Shown here: positions 33,728 through 45,600 of the stretch, in pieces
How positions within the stretch are numbered: position 1 is the stretch's first letter
How the letters are laid out: each line of letters starts with the position of its first letter
From: Antilocapra americana
Taxonomy: Eukaryota; Chordata; Mammalia; Artiodactyla; Antilocapridae
Direction of reading: 5' to 3'
DNA length: 64,000 nt
Assembly: GCA_007570785.1 (NCBI GenBank)
Contig: ML664173.1
Span: 13,611,933 to 13,675,932, forward strand
The notes under the pieces: model-generated
Database searches by the model: none
The model's input: the letters and a program-made list of their open reading frames with translations, nothing else
What the model was told of the DNA's origin: nothing
Position numbers and translations under genes: made by a program

Positions 33728-36449
33728 GAGGCTGGGGGGACTTGTTTATTCAAGGCACGGTCACAGCGTTAATAACAAGAAGGTTCGGCGTTCTGGCACA
33801 TTCCTTCAGTGGTGCTGGCCAAGGGAAGTCCACACGCCCCACTGGGGTCCCCAGAGGATGCAGTGCTGCTAATAGGCACTTCGTTTCCAGAAGCGTCTGA
33901 GGAAGAGGCAGGCAGGTGTGGGGCTGCCCTAGGCCCAGGGAGGGGCACTTCTCGGAGACTCTAGGCGATCCCCGGTCTGGGAGGCAGCTCCCTCCAGAGA
34001 GGAGCAGGTCTGAGGCTCTGGGGAGGGGGCCATGGATGGGGTGGATGGTGGTGGGCAGAGGCCAGTGGGTGAGACACGCGTAGGGCAAGGGCACAGGTTG
34101 GAAGGGAGGTGCCAGAGGAGGAGCTGGCTGTGCCATGGCGGGCCCCAGGCTCCCCATGCCCCCAGCAGTGGCCGCATGAGGTGGAGCAGCTGTGGCCAGG
34201 GCCCCGGCTGGTTGCCCTGGGTCTCCAGGAAGAGTAGAGACACTGGGGAACTTGAACACTCCCAACACCCTCCCCATCTTCTCTCAGAACCAGGCCGCGT
34301 TTGACCCAAGTTCAGAGCGGGCAGCCCCAGCCATGCTGCTGTGTCATCTGCTGGGACCCTTCCCATATGCAGCTTCCGCAGACTGGGGGGACGAGGCGAG
34401 AGCAGCCGCTGCCGGAATGGTCCAGCGGGGACTGCAAGACGGGGGCCGGATGCCAGCAGAGATGCCAAGAGAAGGGGAGCCCTCAGGCCAACTTCCGGCA
34501 GGACGTGTCCATCGGACACCTGGGGCTGGCGGGGGGAAGGGGGTGGACACCGCCACCTCCCTGTGGTGGACAGAGCTCCAGGCTGGGGGTCCTGACCATT
34601 CTGCTCTAGAGGGGTCCCTTCCCCTTGACAGCTGGTGAAATGTTTGGGGCGGAGGCCTGTAGGGTCTGGGCTTCTGAGGATAATTTCCTCCTTATTCCAA
34701 CCTGGACAGGGTAATACTGCCTCCTCCCCAGCTGACCCAGGCTCTCTCTGGAAATTAGCCCTCATGCTGAAGTCCGGACTGAGGTCTCAGGGGTTGGGGG
34801 GAGAGCAGGGCCTCTTGCCCCTCGAGTGCTATTTCTCTCTGGGGTCAAGCTCGGAGCCTCTGGAACCAGGATGTGGGCAGCGGGGGGAGCGGAAGTGAGG
34901 CTCAAGTGACCTGAGCTCAGGAGCACCCATGTGCCCGGGAGCTGGTGGCCGACACCCAGGTGAGGGGGACCCGAGTGCCCACCTTTAGGAGGTTGGCTGC
35001 AGGGACCCAGGCCTTCGGAGGACGGAGCTGAGGAGAGCTCTCGGGCACACAGACTGCGCCTGACGTGGCTCGTCCCGGTCCACCGAGGCCCCTGCAGCCC
35101 TTCTCTGTGTGTCCCTCAGCCTGGCCGCCTGGTGGTCCTGGTGGGCCACCTGCTCCCAGGGGCCAAGGCCTGCAACTCCCTGCCTGGGGCGAGGGTGCCA
35201 CCAGGGTCCTTCCTACTCAGGATTTGGCTCCTCCAGGCCCCGGGTGGTGGCCACCTTGGGAGGGCAGCCTGAGTCTGCCTGTCCGTGGGGAACACGGCGC
35301 CCCCACCACCACTGCCCACAGGGAATCCACAGGGTCTGAGCCAGGACCACGCTGGAGGCCGCTGGACTGCGCTTCAGTCCAGAGTGCAGGGCGGCCCGGA
35401 GGGGAGACAAAGGGTCCTGCTTGGAGGCTGGGGAAAGACCAGTGCCTGGTCTGCAGCATGGGCCCCTCACACTAAGCCACGCACCCCCCCAACCTTGGCT
35501 GAGGGCTTAGGCACTCAGATGGGTATGAGGCAGGGGCAGCTCTCAGCGGCCACATCCTTGACCTTGGGGGTCCTCTCATTAGGCCCTGGGGCTTGGGGGA
35601 GGCATATCTGTTTTCTCTTCATTGGCATTTTGGGAGAAGACACCCCCCGCCCCCGGGCCCCTGCCAACTCCATGAATTCTGCCTCTGCCCCTCCCGCCTG
35701 ACAGTAATTAGCCCAGGTTGCTTTCATCAGAATGCACACAGGTCCCATTTAATGAGCCCCGCTACTCTTGCAGGGATAGACAAGAAAAGAAGTCTCTACC
35801 CTGCGGCTCCTAGGGACACCTGATGAGGAGAGGGGGACAGAAAGGGGCTCAGTTGCTTCCTTCCTGTCTACGGTCTCAGCCATCCCTTCCTGCCAGTGGG
35901 GCGCAGGACCTTCTCCTTGCGGCTCTCCATTCGGGGAAGCTGGGAAGAGGTGGTCCTCTGTGTCTGGGTCCTCTGCAGACTGCAAGGGAGGGATGGGGCT
36001 GGGGGGAGGGTGGGGGCAGGTGGGGCAGCTGCAGAAGCTCCTCTGGCAGGGCAGCTGGTGGAAGTGGGGGGAAGACCCCAGAGAGTCTTCTTCCTGCCTC
36101 CTCCCTTAGGCACACCTTCTCCCTCGGGGCCCCAGGAAAGCCCTCCAAGCCTTCAGTCTCTGTGCTCAGGGCTCCAGCCGCTGTTGCCAGGAGGCGGGGC
36201 TTGCCTGTATCCTCTGTCCCATCCTGGGGGGCCCTTCTAGACTGCCCAGCATCTCCCGTTCGGGCTGGTCAGCAGGCCGGGGCCTCCACGTGGCCGAGAG
36301 ATACAGCCAGGGGTCCGTTGGAGCCTTCCCAATGTCTGCAGGATGTGCTGGGGGAGGCGGGCCAGGGCGCCCTGCTGCCTCTCTCTGCCAGGCCCTTCCC
36401 CTGGCTGCCACTCCTGGCTGGAGTCGCCAGGCAGAGGCCTGGATCCCGG
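33728..36449 (-). other. TMEM63C: Probable TMEM63C 3' untranslated region
   Basis: Runs from the stop codon to the first AATAAA on the minus strand. It is GC-rich and free of recognised repeats. Overlapping ORFs occur on both strands but look like compositional noise. The length (about 2.7 kb) is inferred; an earlier ATTAAA (plus strand TTTAAT near 35748) could give a shorter form. Confidence 0.55.
33745..33750 (-). terminator. TMEM63C: Polyadenylation signal AATAAA for TMEM63C
   Basis: TTTATT on plus, AATAAA on minus. It is the first such hexamer I found after the TMEM63C stop, in a region otherwise GC-rich. Confidence 0.55.
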
Positions 36450-36650
36450 TCAGTGATACTGGCTCTGGTTGCCCAGTTCCAGCCCTTCCTGGAACCGGGC
36501 CGAGTCCAGCTCCCTCGAGAAGGCCCTCACACCGCTGTCCTCTTCTCCCTCTTCCGGCTGTCTGCTCATGGTGCCGTAGGTGGGCCGGGCCGGGGAGGAG
36601 GCGGGGGTCAGGTTCATCTCCGGCTCTTGCAGCACGGTGGCCACATACAG
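36450..36650 (-). CDS. TMEM63C: TMEM63C last coding exon and stop
   Basis: Acceptor GAGCAG at the right edge. 66 residues: [40 protein letters not shown] and on to LGNQSQYH, with stop TGA (plus strand TCA at 36450-36452). A Pro/Ser-rich and acidic cytosolic tail. Confidence 0.94.
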   Translation of the reverse strand: MYVATVLQEPEMNLTPASSPARPTYGTMSRQPEEGEEDSGVRAFSRELDSARFQEGLELGNQSQYH

Positions 36651-39600
36651 CTGCTCAGGACAGAGAGGGGAGACGGGACGAGGTCACGCCTGGGACGAGG
36701 TCATGTCTGGGCAGCCTCCCGCCCCCCGACGCTCGACCTCCCGCCGGCCCCCGCCCTCTAAGCCGTAGCCCCTTCCTCCTTCCCCAGCTGCCTGCGTCCT
36801 GGCCATCCCCCCCAGTCTGCCTTCCCGGTTGCTCTCGAGCACGTCGCAGTTACACACGTGCTCCCTGGACTTGTCAGCCGTCTCCTAACCCCCAGTCCAC
36901 TGCTCCTTCAGCACACGTGCTGTTCAGTCTCGGTTCCAGGTTGGGCTGAACCCAGGGGGAGATGACAGGCTCCCAGACACTGGGGTCTGGGGGGGGAACC
37001 CCCATTCCTGAGCTAGTGCCCTTTCTCCGGAAGCTTCAGAGGTGCATCCCACGCCCTTGGGCTGCATCACTGGCTGGCCTGTGAATTAGGATTTGAAACC
37101 GAGGCTGCAGTCTGAGGTCTTGGCCATGAGACCTGTAAAGTCCAGACCCAGGCTCAGGAATGCCTGGGACAACAGCCGAATAGAAAAACACAAGCACTAA
37201 CAGGGATGGAGCTGTCTGTTATCCTTTGAAGGGACTTTTAAACCAACTCCTTATTTTGAAAGCAGGTAATTATTGGATAAAATTAAACCTTTTATAGGAG
37301 TTTATTAGAGTGAGATTAAACTGCCCTAGATGATGAGGGAACATTTTTTTCTGTAGTAGAATTTAGAGATTTTCATAGGGCCAAAGTTAACCCCACAGAT
37401 GACTTTTGGGTCCTCTGGGAAAAACAGTAACTGAAAAATGGAAGAAGTCAGCAGTCATCCCTGAACCAGGCAGTCACTTTAGCATCATTAATGGCAATAA
37501 ACAGAATATTGTATATCTCCTGGTATGACGCACAGCACTGCCTGTAATGTTCTAGGCCCTAGTGTTGAACTTGAATCTTCAACTCCAGCCTTTGAATCTA
37601 ACTTCTAGTTTTCAGGCAATGCAGGAGATACTGTAACCTCCTGTAAGATACCATGAAGAAACAGCCAGAAAAAGCCAGAAGATGGGGCCTTCTGTGGGAC
37701 TACGGGCTTGGTTTCTCCAACAAGTCATAAAATAGAGATGGTGCTGAAATAAAAGGGACATTGGCAGGGGCCAGATTAATCCAGCACAGACCCTGGATTG
37801 GATTCTGGTTTGGACGAGCTGTAAAATATATTTCTGGAACCGTAGGGCAAGTCAAATGTGGACTGGGTATTTGAAGAGGTAAAAATGTATCTATGTAGGA
37901 AGACAGAGATTGTTAACTAAAAACGCAGGTTATGAAACAGTGTGCAGTATTACGGCATTTTAGAGGAAATATGTATCTGAAAGAATATAATTGAGGTGTC
38001 AGTGGTCTTTGTAGGTGGTAGAAATATGGAATTTATTATTTTTGCTTCTTTGTTTTTTTCCCCATAGTTACCTACAACGCTCAGACACCTCTGTTATAAT
38101 AATGAAAGATTTAAAAAATCAATTCCAGTAATTTCTTTAAAAAAAAAAAGCTCAAACTCTGGAGTTTAGCAGGCCTGGTTCAAACTTTGTTCTGCCGTTT
38201 CCTTGCATAGTAGTACCCTAGGGTCTAAATTAAGTCAGCTCTTTGAGCCTCAGTTTCCCTATCTGTAAAATGAGGATAAAATCCCCCAGTGTGTGGGTGA
38301 AGTGTAAAGATCAAGAGCAAGAATGGTGAAACATCTAGTTTACAAGGTTTCAATAACCAGCTGTTGACAATGTTCCGGAAGGGTCACCTTAGAAGGGCCC
38401 CAGGAGAAATGCTAGGTGGAGAGAGACTCCTGCTTCGAAACCTTTGTCATCCGCTGGTACTGAAGCCCTGTCTCCCCTGCCACCTCCCAGAGCTCACTGG
38501 GCGCTATCTGTGGGCCTCGGTTCAGAGCGAGGCCTGTGTTCTGTGCACCCAGCGTGGGCACGTCCTCCCTCTGCTGGTCTACGCACTTTAGCCAGCTCTG
38601 CCACAACTAAGGGGCCCCCTCTCCCACCCACTCTGCAAGTGCTGCCCGCTCTGCTGTTACACCAGACCCGAAACTGTCTTTGGTTCCCCGATGACCTGGA
38701 TTCTCTCTTCTGGGCCTTTGCACAGGCTGGCCCTCTTCCTTGAGTGCTCTCCCCGACACCCTCTTCCATCCAGCAACCCCTACTCTCTTGTGCCTGGAGC
38801 CCGGTTAGATGTCCCCTCCTCCAGGAAGCCTTCCCTGAATGCCCATGGATGGCTGGTACCCTTCTTCAGTGTTCCTCCAAGGCACCCTGGTATCAGGGCA
38901 CGGGCTGACCCAGTACTCAGCTCAGTGCATGCCTCAGCAGCCCGGCATCCACCCTTGTGGCTGGGTTTTGGGCGCATACTCATGCCCGTCTCCAGGCTGA
39001 GCCACAGGGGTGGGAGCCAGCACCCAGCCTGCTGGACCCCTGCACTCGGAGTCCAGCCTCGTCTCCTCTCAAGCTGACGGGCTCACTCATCTTACCATTC
39101 CGTGCAGACCTCCAAAAGCTCACGGCAGCTCTGTGTGTGCCACGCTGCCTGGCACTTGCACCCTTGGCGGCAGCCTTCGGTCCTGAGGCCAAAGGACCCC
39201 AGGCTGCTGTGTCTACACGACTGAGCTCGCTGAGGCTGTGTCCGCCCTGCCCTTTCTCTTCCTCTCTGAGCTCCTTCTAGAGAATGTCTTGGAGAAATTC
39301 CTGGATCTTCTATCTTTCTGAAGGCTCTTCAGCCAGGGCCACGGCAGCAATCTGACCTGGGCCAAGTCCTGCTGCATCAGAGGGGGGAGTCCCGGGGACC
39401 CCATCTCCTCCCTGATACCCAGTGGGGGCTCTAACCACTGGCGCCCCCACGAGGCTGCTGGAGAAGCCCATCCTTGTAAGCACGCCACCCCCCAACCCTG
39501 ACCTGTCCTGGGGCGAAGGCACTGACTTACAAGAGAGGTTGGTGTGGAAGAAGTGCTGCTAGGCTCCAGGTCAAACACAGTCTCCATCTCCTCTTCGGGC

Positions 39601-42600
39601 TGCAGCAGAGGGAGAGGTAGGGAGGGTCAGTGAATGCACCCCCGCCCTCCCCAAATCCAGAGAAACCCAGACCCTAACCTCAGGCTGAAGGGGCCTCCTG
39701 CTCCCCTTCAACTCATCTGTTCTTCCAGACCTGCAGCCCAGATGGCTGGGCTGAACCCTCGGGGGACACAGTGAAGACCGGGATGCTGTGGAGACCCTTC
39801 TGGAAGGTTCCATCCCCAAGGACCACGATGGGAGCTGTGGAAAGCTGTGGTTCAAAGATAAACCTGCTGCGTTGACTCCAGGAGAACCCCTGACTTCAAC
39901 AATACACTCTTCCCTGCCAGAATTTCCCTTTTTTCTGAGTGATGAGATGAAGGTCTAACTCCCATGTCACCTTCTGTCTGTAGAGTGGACACTTGAGCAA
40001 GCAGATCCCATGACACTGTTGTACTGGGAAGAGCCAGAGATGTTGTCTGCCCAGGTCCTTCACTAGCATGGACTCAGGCCAGGGGATGGAGGAGGGTCCA
40101 GGGAGAAAGGGGAGTAAATGCGTATGCCAGGGCCCCAGAGATGGGACCACTAGAAGCAAGAAGATCTTCTCAGAGGCTCTCTTCTCTGGCTCAGTAGGAT
40201 GCTAGTACTTGAATTCGACTTTATTTCTTATTTAAATTCATGTGAAAAGGACACAGTTCCCTATTTTAAACAGAAATCCCATGTCAGCTGCCATAAGCAA
40301 GGTTAACTAGAAAAAAGAATGTGTAACCATGAAAAACAGAAAATGTTTCAGTCCACTGGAAATCATTCCATTACACTTCTGAAGTCACCCCACTTTAGGA
40401 AGTGCTGATCTAGAGCACATAGTTCTGCTGGCATGGATGGGTTCCCTTCTCTAATAACTGGCTGGGCCCCAAGACCCTAATGCTGGGAAAGACTGAGGGC
40501 AGGGGGAGAAGGGGGCAACAGAGGATGAGATGGTTGGATGGCATCACTGAGTCAATGAACAGGAGTTTGAGCAGGCTCTGGGAGATATGAAGGAGAGAAA
40601 GCCTAGTGTATTACAGTCCATGGGGTCACAAAGAGTCGGACTCGACTTGGCGACTGAACAACAGTGCTGGCAAGGAGTCAAAGGAGTCACAGGGCCCAGA
40701 GAACCAGGCTTCCCCTCCAGACAAGGTCAGTAACCTGAGACTTCAAAGTGAGATGACTGGCACCCTTCCCCAGGGTATCATCCTTACCACCCCCTCTTTA
40801 ACTCCTTCACTCCGTCCTTTCTCTCAACCCTCCATTCCTTGGAATGGTCCCAGAAGCTCTGTGGCTGGACAGTAGGAGGGATGGGCCAGCAGCCTGTAGT
40901 TTGGAGGAGACGTCAGAGCGGGGAAGAGGAGAGGACAGCTGCCTTCCGCCCTGGGAGGCGTGACTCTGGAGCCAGTGCAAGGACGCACACAGGCACGTGC
41001 AGCACCCTCTGCCCATCCCACAGTCAGAGAGAAAGGCCTCTCATCACTCTGAGGCTGTGGGCGTCCCAGCCAGGAGGGGGTCCTTGAGCTGGGTGCGCCC
41101 CTCGGAGAACTCGCGGAGGAAAGGCAGGCTGGCAACTCACCTCATAGTTAGTCGCATTCGACATCTTCCCCATGAAGGTGGCAATGCAAGCCATTATTAT
41201 GGAAACAATCAGGGTGGTGAGGGAGAAGATGGTGATGGCATGCTGGGACCCTGCAAGGAGAAGGAGAGGCGTGGGCTTGGCGCCTGAGGACCAGAGCTGA
41301 GCGCGGGGCGCTGGCAGAGATGCTGGCCCGGCTGATAGATGCCTGGGGCCTGGCCCAGCACCCACAGAGGAGTTTGGAGTCTGGGGTGCAGGCGTCTCTG
41401 CCCAGCTCTCCCCTTACCCACATAATCAACGAGCCCCATGCAGGGACATCATCCCTCTGTGCTACCTGACTGGTTTAGCATTCAGCATCTGGCAGATTCC
41501 ACGAAAAAAAAATTCATTGATTTAACTAGCCACTTAGGTGTCCATTAAATGTCCCCCTAGATGTCAGCCACCTTCCATACCACTGTCCCTGGGAAGTATC
41601 TGAGTCATTTATGTCACTGCCTCAGATCACTCATTTATGTCCCTGTCCCCAAATACAGTGACTGACCCACACCTTTCCTTGTAAGCCCCCCCTTTTTTCA
41701 ATTCTTTTAAATTTTATATTGGAGTGGACTTCCCTGTAGCTCAAACGGTAAAGAGTCTGCCTACAATGCAGGATCCCTGGGTCAGGAAGATCCTCTGGAG
41801 AAGGAAATGACAACCCACTACAATATTCTTGCCTGGAGAATCCCATGGACAGAGGAGCCTGATGGGCTACAGTCTGGGGTCACAATCAGCTGGACACGAC
41901 TGAGCGACTAACACGACTGCTACCACAGTTGATTAACAAGGTGGTGTTAGTTTCAGGTGTGCAGCAAAGGGATTCAATTATTCATATACAGGTATCTGTT
42001 CTTTTTCAAATACTTTTCCCCATGTAAGTTATTACAGAATATTGAGCAGAGTTCCCTGTGCTATACAGTAGGTCGAAATTGGTTATCTGTTTTAAAAATA
42101 GCAGTGTGTACATATCCATTCCAAGCTCCCACTATGTCCCTCCCCATTCTTCCTCCCTGGTAAACATAAGTTCATTCTCTAAATCTGGGAATCTGACTCT
42201 GTTCTGTAGATAAGTTCCTTTGCATCATTTTCCGCATATAAGCAGAATCATATGAAATTGTCTTTGTCTGACTCTCATAAGCCCTTCTGAAGTAAGCATA
42301 CTCTATTACACGTGCTAAGAGCACGGAAAAGCAATTCAGAATTTAAAAGTCACTTATGTTTCTTTTGGGGATGTTTGGTAACTTTTTCATGGCAGCAGTT
42401 TTTCTAACTACATGAATATTAAAAATCAGTCTTTACAGTCAGAAGCTACTACAAAATACTATTTTTCGTTGTGTTTTTATAAAAGCAAAACATGGTAAGC
42501 AACTTCAATATCCCAGCAATGGTGAACTGACTAAAACTGGCAGAAATTAATGCAGCCATTAAAAGACACGTGTTCAGACAGTATTTTAATGATGCCAGAA

Positions 42601-45600
42601 ACTGCTCGGAACATAATGCTCAGTGAAGAAACTCAGGATAGAAGTTTGACTAGAATAAAATGGAGCCACAGTTTTGTAAAGCTAGTCAGGAAACCCGCTC
42701 CTACTTTTCCCTGTCCTCTAAAACACACGAACAGAGTGAGGTCTGGGAGCAGTAAACAGGAGGCTTAATAGTCACTCAAACTCTAATCTTTCCATTTTTT
42801 TTCTATTTTTGATAATAAATATGTAGTCTTTTATACCTAGAAGAAAAATCTTATTAAAAAATGAAGTCTGCCGGGGGCTTCCCGGGTGGCTTGGGGTAAA
42901 GAATCTGCCTGCCAATGCAGGAGATACAGGAGACAAAGGTTCAATCCCTGGGAAGATACCCTGGAGTAAAAAATGGCAACCCACTGTCAATGCTAAAGGA
43001 AATCAACCCTGAATATTCATTGGAAGGACTGACGCTGAAGCTGAAATGCCAATATTTTGGCCACCTGATGCGAAGAGCTGACTCATTGGAAAAGACCCTG
43101 ACGCTGGGAAAGATTGAGAGTAAGAGGAGAAGAGGATGACAGAGGATGAGGTGGTTGGATGGCATCACCGACTCAATGGACATAAGTATGAGAAACTCCA
43201 GGGAGTTGGTGATGGACAGGGAGGCCTGGCGTGCTGCAGTCCATGGGGTTGCAAAGAGTCAGACATGACTGAGCAACTAAACAGAACTGACTGATGATAG
43301 ATACAATAATATTTTATTTCCCGCCAGCCTTGAGTTAGAATGAAGGAATAAGATTTTTTGTTGTTGTTGTTTTCCCCCCTGAAAATTGTAAACCGAAATG
43401 TATATGGTTTGGACCACACCAGTGCTACGTTTAACTTCCAAGGTCAGCCCGGACTCTAACATGAGCCCACTGGGCCTGCCGAAGGCGCTGAGCGTGGCTG
43501 TGCTCCACAGGAACACCTTGCTCCTCCCGGGGCTTGGCCTGCTCCGACAAGAGTCGTCGGTGAGGGGCGACGGAGCGGTGGGGGACAGGCAGAGGTGGGG
43601 TGGCCAGGAGGGCTCGGCACGTACCTAAGCGTAGGATGGAAAAGAAGAGCATCCAAACCAGCCCCAGGAGCGGGGCGAAGACGGCCTGGTGGACGGCGGC
43701 CATGTGGATCTGCTCGTTGAGTCTGGTGGGCGCATACGAGTAGTACATGTTGTAGCGGTCCGTGACGTGCTTCATGCACAGATAGAGCAGCCCTGGGGGC
43801 CGGCAGACGGAGGCAGGCTCAGAGGCCAGCCCAAGACCCTCCCCTCCCCTGGGCCCAAGATGCCAGATGCTGGTAGCCAGAATGGCAAGGGGGCCAAGGA
43901 CAGGCTGTGGGAGCCCCCTGGGGCCGATCTCACGTGCCCGGCTGCTTCCCGTGAGTCCTAGAACCTATTCTATCATTTTGGTAAGTGGTCATTCCCTAAC
44001 AAGCATCCTCTGTAAAGAGCCATCCAACCCCGCCCCTCCTGACCGACCTGGCCCCCTCCCCTGCCCTTCTGATCCGCTGGCCCTGGGTTTCCTCCTGAGC
44101 CAGGAGGGAGCCGGATGCTCTGGGGTTCCCAGTTGCAACAGGGGGTGCAGCTCCCCCCAGGGGGGCCTCAGGGACGACTCACCGAAAGGAGCAATGATGG
44201 GGCAGGTGATGCTGTACGCCATCACCACGCTGAAGACATTCATCATCCACGCGTACTCGCGCCCAAACTGGAAGTCCACGGCCTGGTTCTGGGGCAGAAG
44301 GCAGGGTCCGCTTGGCTTGGCTGCTTCTGCAGCTCCTCGTCCGGCAAGGCAGCCTCCTCTCCAAGGCTGGTGTTGGAGGAGCACCTCACCCCTTCTGCCC
44401 ACCAGGCCTCCCAACCTCAGGTCACTCCATGCTTCTAACAGGCACCCCTCACTCCAACACCCGCCCAAGGGAAGCTCCAAGGGCTGTATCAGGGAAGGGC
44501 CTGGCCCTCACCATTCGGATGTGCACCCTCTCTGGCTCCGACCTGGAGAAGACGAGGCGGATGGTGTATAAGAAGAGCGACCCCAGGCGCATCAGCTCCA
44601 TGCCTGTCCCAATAAAGGCTGCCGTGATGACGTAGTTGACAAAGAAGGCGCCATTGTCTGGCAGGAACACACACCTGGGTGTGGAGGAGGGTGGGAGATG
44701 GCCACAGCAGCCGGAGAAGAGGGAGAGGGCAGAGATGTTGGGAGCAAAGAGGAAGAGAATTGAGGGGATGGGCAGGGGGTGGAGGTAGAGATGGAGAGAA
44801 GAGCTTTCAAATACAGACATCCCTTGGTATCCGCAGGTGGTTGGTTACAGGAGCCCCTGCAGATATCAAAATCCAGGGATGCTCAAGTCCCTTATATGAA
44901 AATGTCAATAATATTTGCAGATAGCCTATGCCCATCCTCCTGTGTACTCTGTCTCTGGATTATCTGTAATACCTAACACAATGTAATCAGCTGTAAATAC
45001 AACTAAACGCTGTGCAAGCAGTTGCCTGCATGCAGCACATTCAAGTCTCGCTTTTAGAAACTTCCTATAATTTTTTTCCCCTGAATATTTTGATCTGCAG
45101 TAGGTCAAATCCGAAGATGTGGAGTCCGTGGATATGGAGGGCCGACTGTATACATGCATTTCCAGCCCAATGTAACTTAAACAAGGGCCCTTTTGAGCAA
45201 GGATAGAGGTGGCGTACAGCAGGTGTGGATGGGTAAGGAGACACACGTCCTGGCTTGATCTACAGAAGGGCTGTTAAAGTAAAAAAATAAAGAAGGACTG
45301 TTTGACTGGACCCACAGATCCAGAGTTCACAGGTAGACTTTTGGGGGTCGGTGACCCTGAATAGGGAAAAGACTGCATCTTCACTTTCCGCAGTTTAGCA
45401 CTTCCTTCCATTGAGAGCGTGGGCAACAAATCACAGGCATGTCAGCCACGGCTGAGTCTGTCACCAGCTGAAGTGCAGCGTTTTCATACCATGTTGTATT
45501 TACTGCTGAGCTCTCACAATACCACTCGTGCTCATCACCTCTTCAAAGTGATGCGTGTTATTGCGCCACTAAATTAGACATGTTAAATGCACATGACTGA

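Larger units (their letters stand above)
36651..39530 (-). other. TMEM63C: TMEM63C last intron
   Basis: Old L1M-type sequence (37640-38120), MIR (38155-38345) and L2 (38640-38940). No exon seen. Confidence 0.8.
41251..43624 (-). other. TMEM63C: TMEM63C intron
   Basis: Mostly mobile elements: an L1 split by a SINE (41690-42300), an old L1 piece (42490-42775) and the Bov-tA head plus BovB tail (42874-43294). Confidence 0.85.

Noticed and set aside
33929..34765. 278-codon minus-strand ORF within the probable TMEM63C 3'UTR
   Set aside because: Low-complexity Pro/Leu/Ser-rich translation with no domain, lying after the TMEM63C stop; best explained by composition.
35823..36761. 312-codon plus-strand ORF
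   Set aside because: Antisense to the TMEM63C last exon and 3'UTR in GC-rich sequence. It has no recognisable domain and its frame follows the complement of coding sequence.
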